Source: CAWAXW01 sp963786155 (GTDB taxonomy: Bacteria; Actinomycetota; CADDZG01; WHSQ01). Taken from it: DNA of 15,228 nt. Below, piece after piece: positions 14,213 to 15,228 of the stretch; the stretch's first letter is position 1; each line of letters opens with the position of its first letter. The translations under genes and the position numbers were made by a program. The stretch spans positions 1 through 15,228 of the forward strand of contig CAWAXW010000005.1 of NCBI GenBank assembly GCA_963786155.1, read 5' to 3'. The notes beneath the pieces are model-generated. The model did no database searches and was not told the origin of the DNA. It was given only the letters and a program-made list of their open reading frames with translations.

Positions 14213-15228
14213 TTACTTACCCATGGGCGCAGTCGCCTCGCCGCCGATGGTGTTGGCGCCGACCTGCACGATGCGCGCATTCGAGGGAGTGATTCCTTTG
14301 CCGTTGTCCGTCATGATGAACAGGTAGTAGTACCCCGGAGGAGCAACGCTACCGCTCGGTGGGGCTTTGACGTCCAGCTTGTTGCCCTTGGCCTTGAAGT
14401 CGAGCTCTACCGCCCGCTGGTCCGCGTCGGTGATGTGAGTAGTCGTCGGGAGGTGCATTAGGACGACCTTCTTCACCTTGCCGGCGTCGGAGGACCCAAC
14501 GGTGAAGTCCTTGCCCCATGCGATGCCCTTCTGCACGGAAGAGATGCTGGGGCGGTCGCCTCGGAACAGATATGGCGGCTCGAGGATCTCGAAGGAAGGG
14601 TCCTTGAGGTTGTTCGTGCCCGTTGCCGGCTGGGTGGTGTTGTCCCCCGTGGGCCCGTAGGCGTTATTGATGGGGGAGTGGCCACCGACGAGTACCCGTC
14701 CGTCGGCCAGAAGCAGCGCCGTGTTGTGGTACGTGCGCACTCGATTGGCCTCGCCGAGCGACACCCACTCGTCGCCGGTCCAGAGCTCCGCTTCCTTCAC
14801 GGGGGTCTCGCTAGCCGGCTGGATGACCTCGTCCTTGTCGCCGCCAGAAACCGCAACGACCTCACCCGACGGAAGGAGCACGCCGCTCGAGTACCAGCGC
14901 ATGTTGTCTCATCGGAGCGACGACCTCGGCGGTGGCAGCACCACCTTCGACATGGATCTTCTCGGTGATGTTTGTGGCGAGGAAGCTGCCGGGGGAAGTC
15001 CCCAGCGTGCCTCCACCGACGAGGATGTCCGCCGACTTGTAAGGAGGCTTCAGGGGCAGCATGACGGAGAAAGCGCCACTGCGTGCACCGTAGTTGCCCA
15101 CGCCGTAGTTGGTCCAAGCATTCTTCTTGGGGTCGTAGCCCTTGTAGAAGTGCCACAGGGCCTCGTCGTAGGCCTGACCCATTGGCCCCCACATCTGGCC
15201 GACGCCGTTGTAGAAGACCTCACCCGTA
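14213..15228 (-). CDS. Galactose-oxidase-like (kelch + DUF1929 type) copper radical oxidase homologue, 5' end outside window, one frameshift
   Basis: The minus-strand frame is open from the right edge, so the start and any signal peptide are missing. Two frames join near 14907. The upstream part has TGEVFYNGVGQMW, GARSGAFSVMLPLKPPYKS and ILVGGG, which are kelch-type blades. The downstream part has MRWYSSGVLLPSGEVVAVSG, RTYHNTALLLADGRVLVGGH, DPSFEILEPPYLFRGDRPSI and TTTHITDADQRAVELDF, and ends with PPGYYYLFIMTDNGKGIT. These match the C-terminal propeller and the Ig-like early-set domain (DUF1929) of galactose/glyoxal oxidase-like proteins. Tyr in RWYSS, Tyr-His in RTYHN and His in TTHITD sit where the copper ligands of galactose oxidase (Tyr272, Tyr495-His496, His581) lie. 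The Cys that cross-links to the tyrosine would be upstream of the window. It would oxidise an alcohol or aldehyde and make H2O2 outside the cell; the substrate is unknown. Confidence 0.8.

Noticed and set aside
1..15228. tRNA, rRNA, CRISPR arrays, insertion sequences, att sites, prophage genes
   Set aside because: No cloverleaf-like gene, rRNA segment, regularly spaced repeats, transposase or integrase motif was seen on either strand.

Overview
The window looks like part of a chromosome from a high-GC Gram-positive bacterium, most likely an uncultured member of the Actinomycetota. The evidence is a resuscitation-promoting-factor protein, a PucR-type regulator, a stand-alone LigD-type polymerase domain of the mycobacterial kind, GTG/TTG starts, and strongly GC-biased third codon positions. 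I see no rRNA, tRNA, CRISPR array, transposase or integrase. The layout reads as ordinary chromosome with a few accessory-looking genes.

Layout. (1) 1-5064, plus strand: two neighbouring, related secreted surface proteins built from Ig-like beta-sandwich modules. The first is cut by the window's left edge. The second carries a signal peptide, four copies of a module with a paired-cysteine signature, a Pro/Ser/Thr linker and two C-terminal beta-sandwich modules. (2) 5200-6421: a PucR/CdaR-like transcription regulator. (3) 6446-9883: a DNA-metabolism run of LigD-like primase-polymerase, an unrecognised protein coupled to it by a GTGA overlap, a beta-class DNA methyltransferase with an extra C-terminal domain that resembles a nuclease fold, and a small conserved-looking protein. 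(4) 9880-10687, minus strand: a hotdog-fold acyl-CoA thioesterase. (5) 11019-13123, plus strand: a secreted Rpf-like muralytic protein behind a long structured leader, then a response regulator fused to an HD-GYP domain (c-di-GMP phosphodiesterase type). (6) 13120-15228, minus strand: a galactose-oxidase-like copper radical oxidase homologue, cut by the right edge, followed by a secreted, C-terminally membrane-anchored protein made of two tandem copies of one domain.

Sequence quality matters here. At least seven genes are broken by single-base shifts although the protein signal continues cleanly in the next frame. Examples are eight shifts in the large surface protein and three in the PucR regulator. 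Several fall at short C or G runs. The simplest reading is residual insertion/deletion error in a draft assembly, not decay. Reconstructed genes are therefore annotated over their full span, with the shift positions noted. The methyltransferase, the 108-residue protein, Rpf, the response regulator and the two-repeat membrane protein are each intact in one frame.

How parts may work together: the clearest candidate units are polymerase + unknown protein (translationally coupled), and copper oxidase + anchored two-repeat protein (13 nt between stop and start). The second pair has an intrinsic-terminator-like hairpin sitting inside the first codons of the downstream gene. Both convergent gene pairs in the window share overlapping stop codons.
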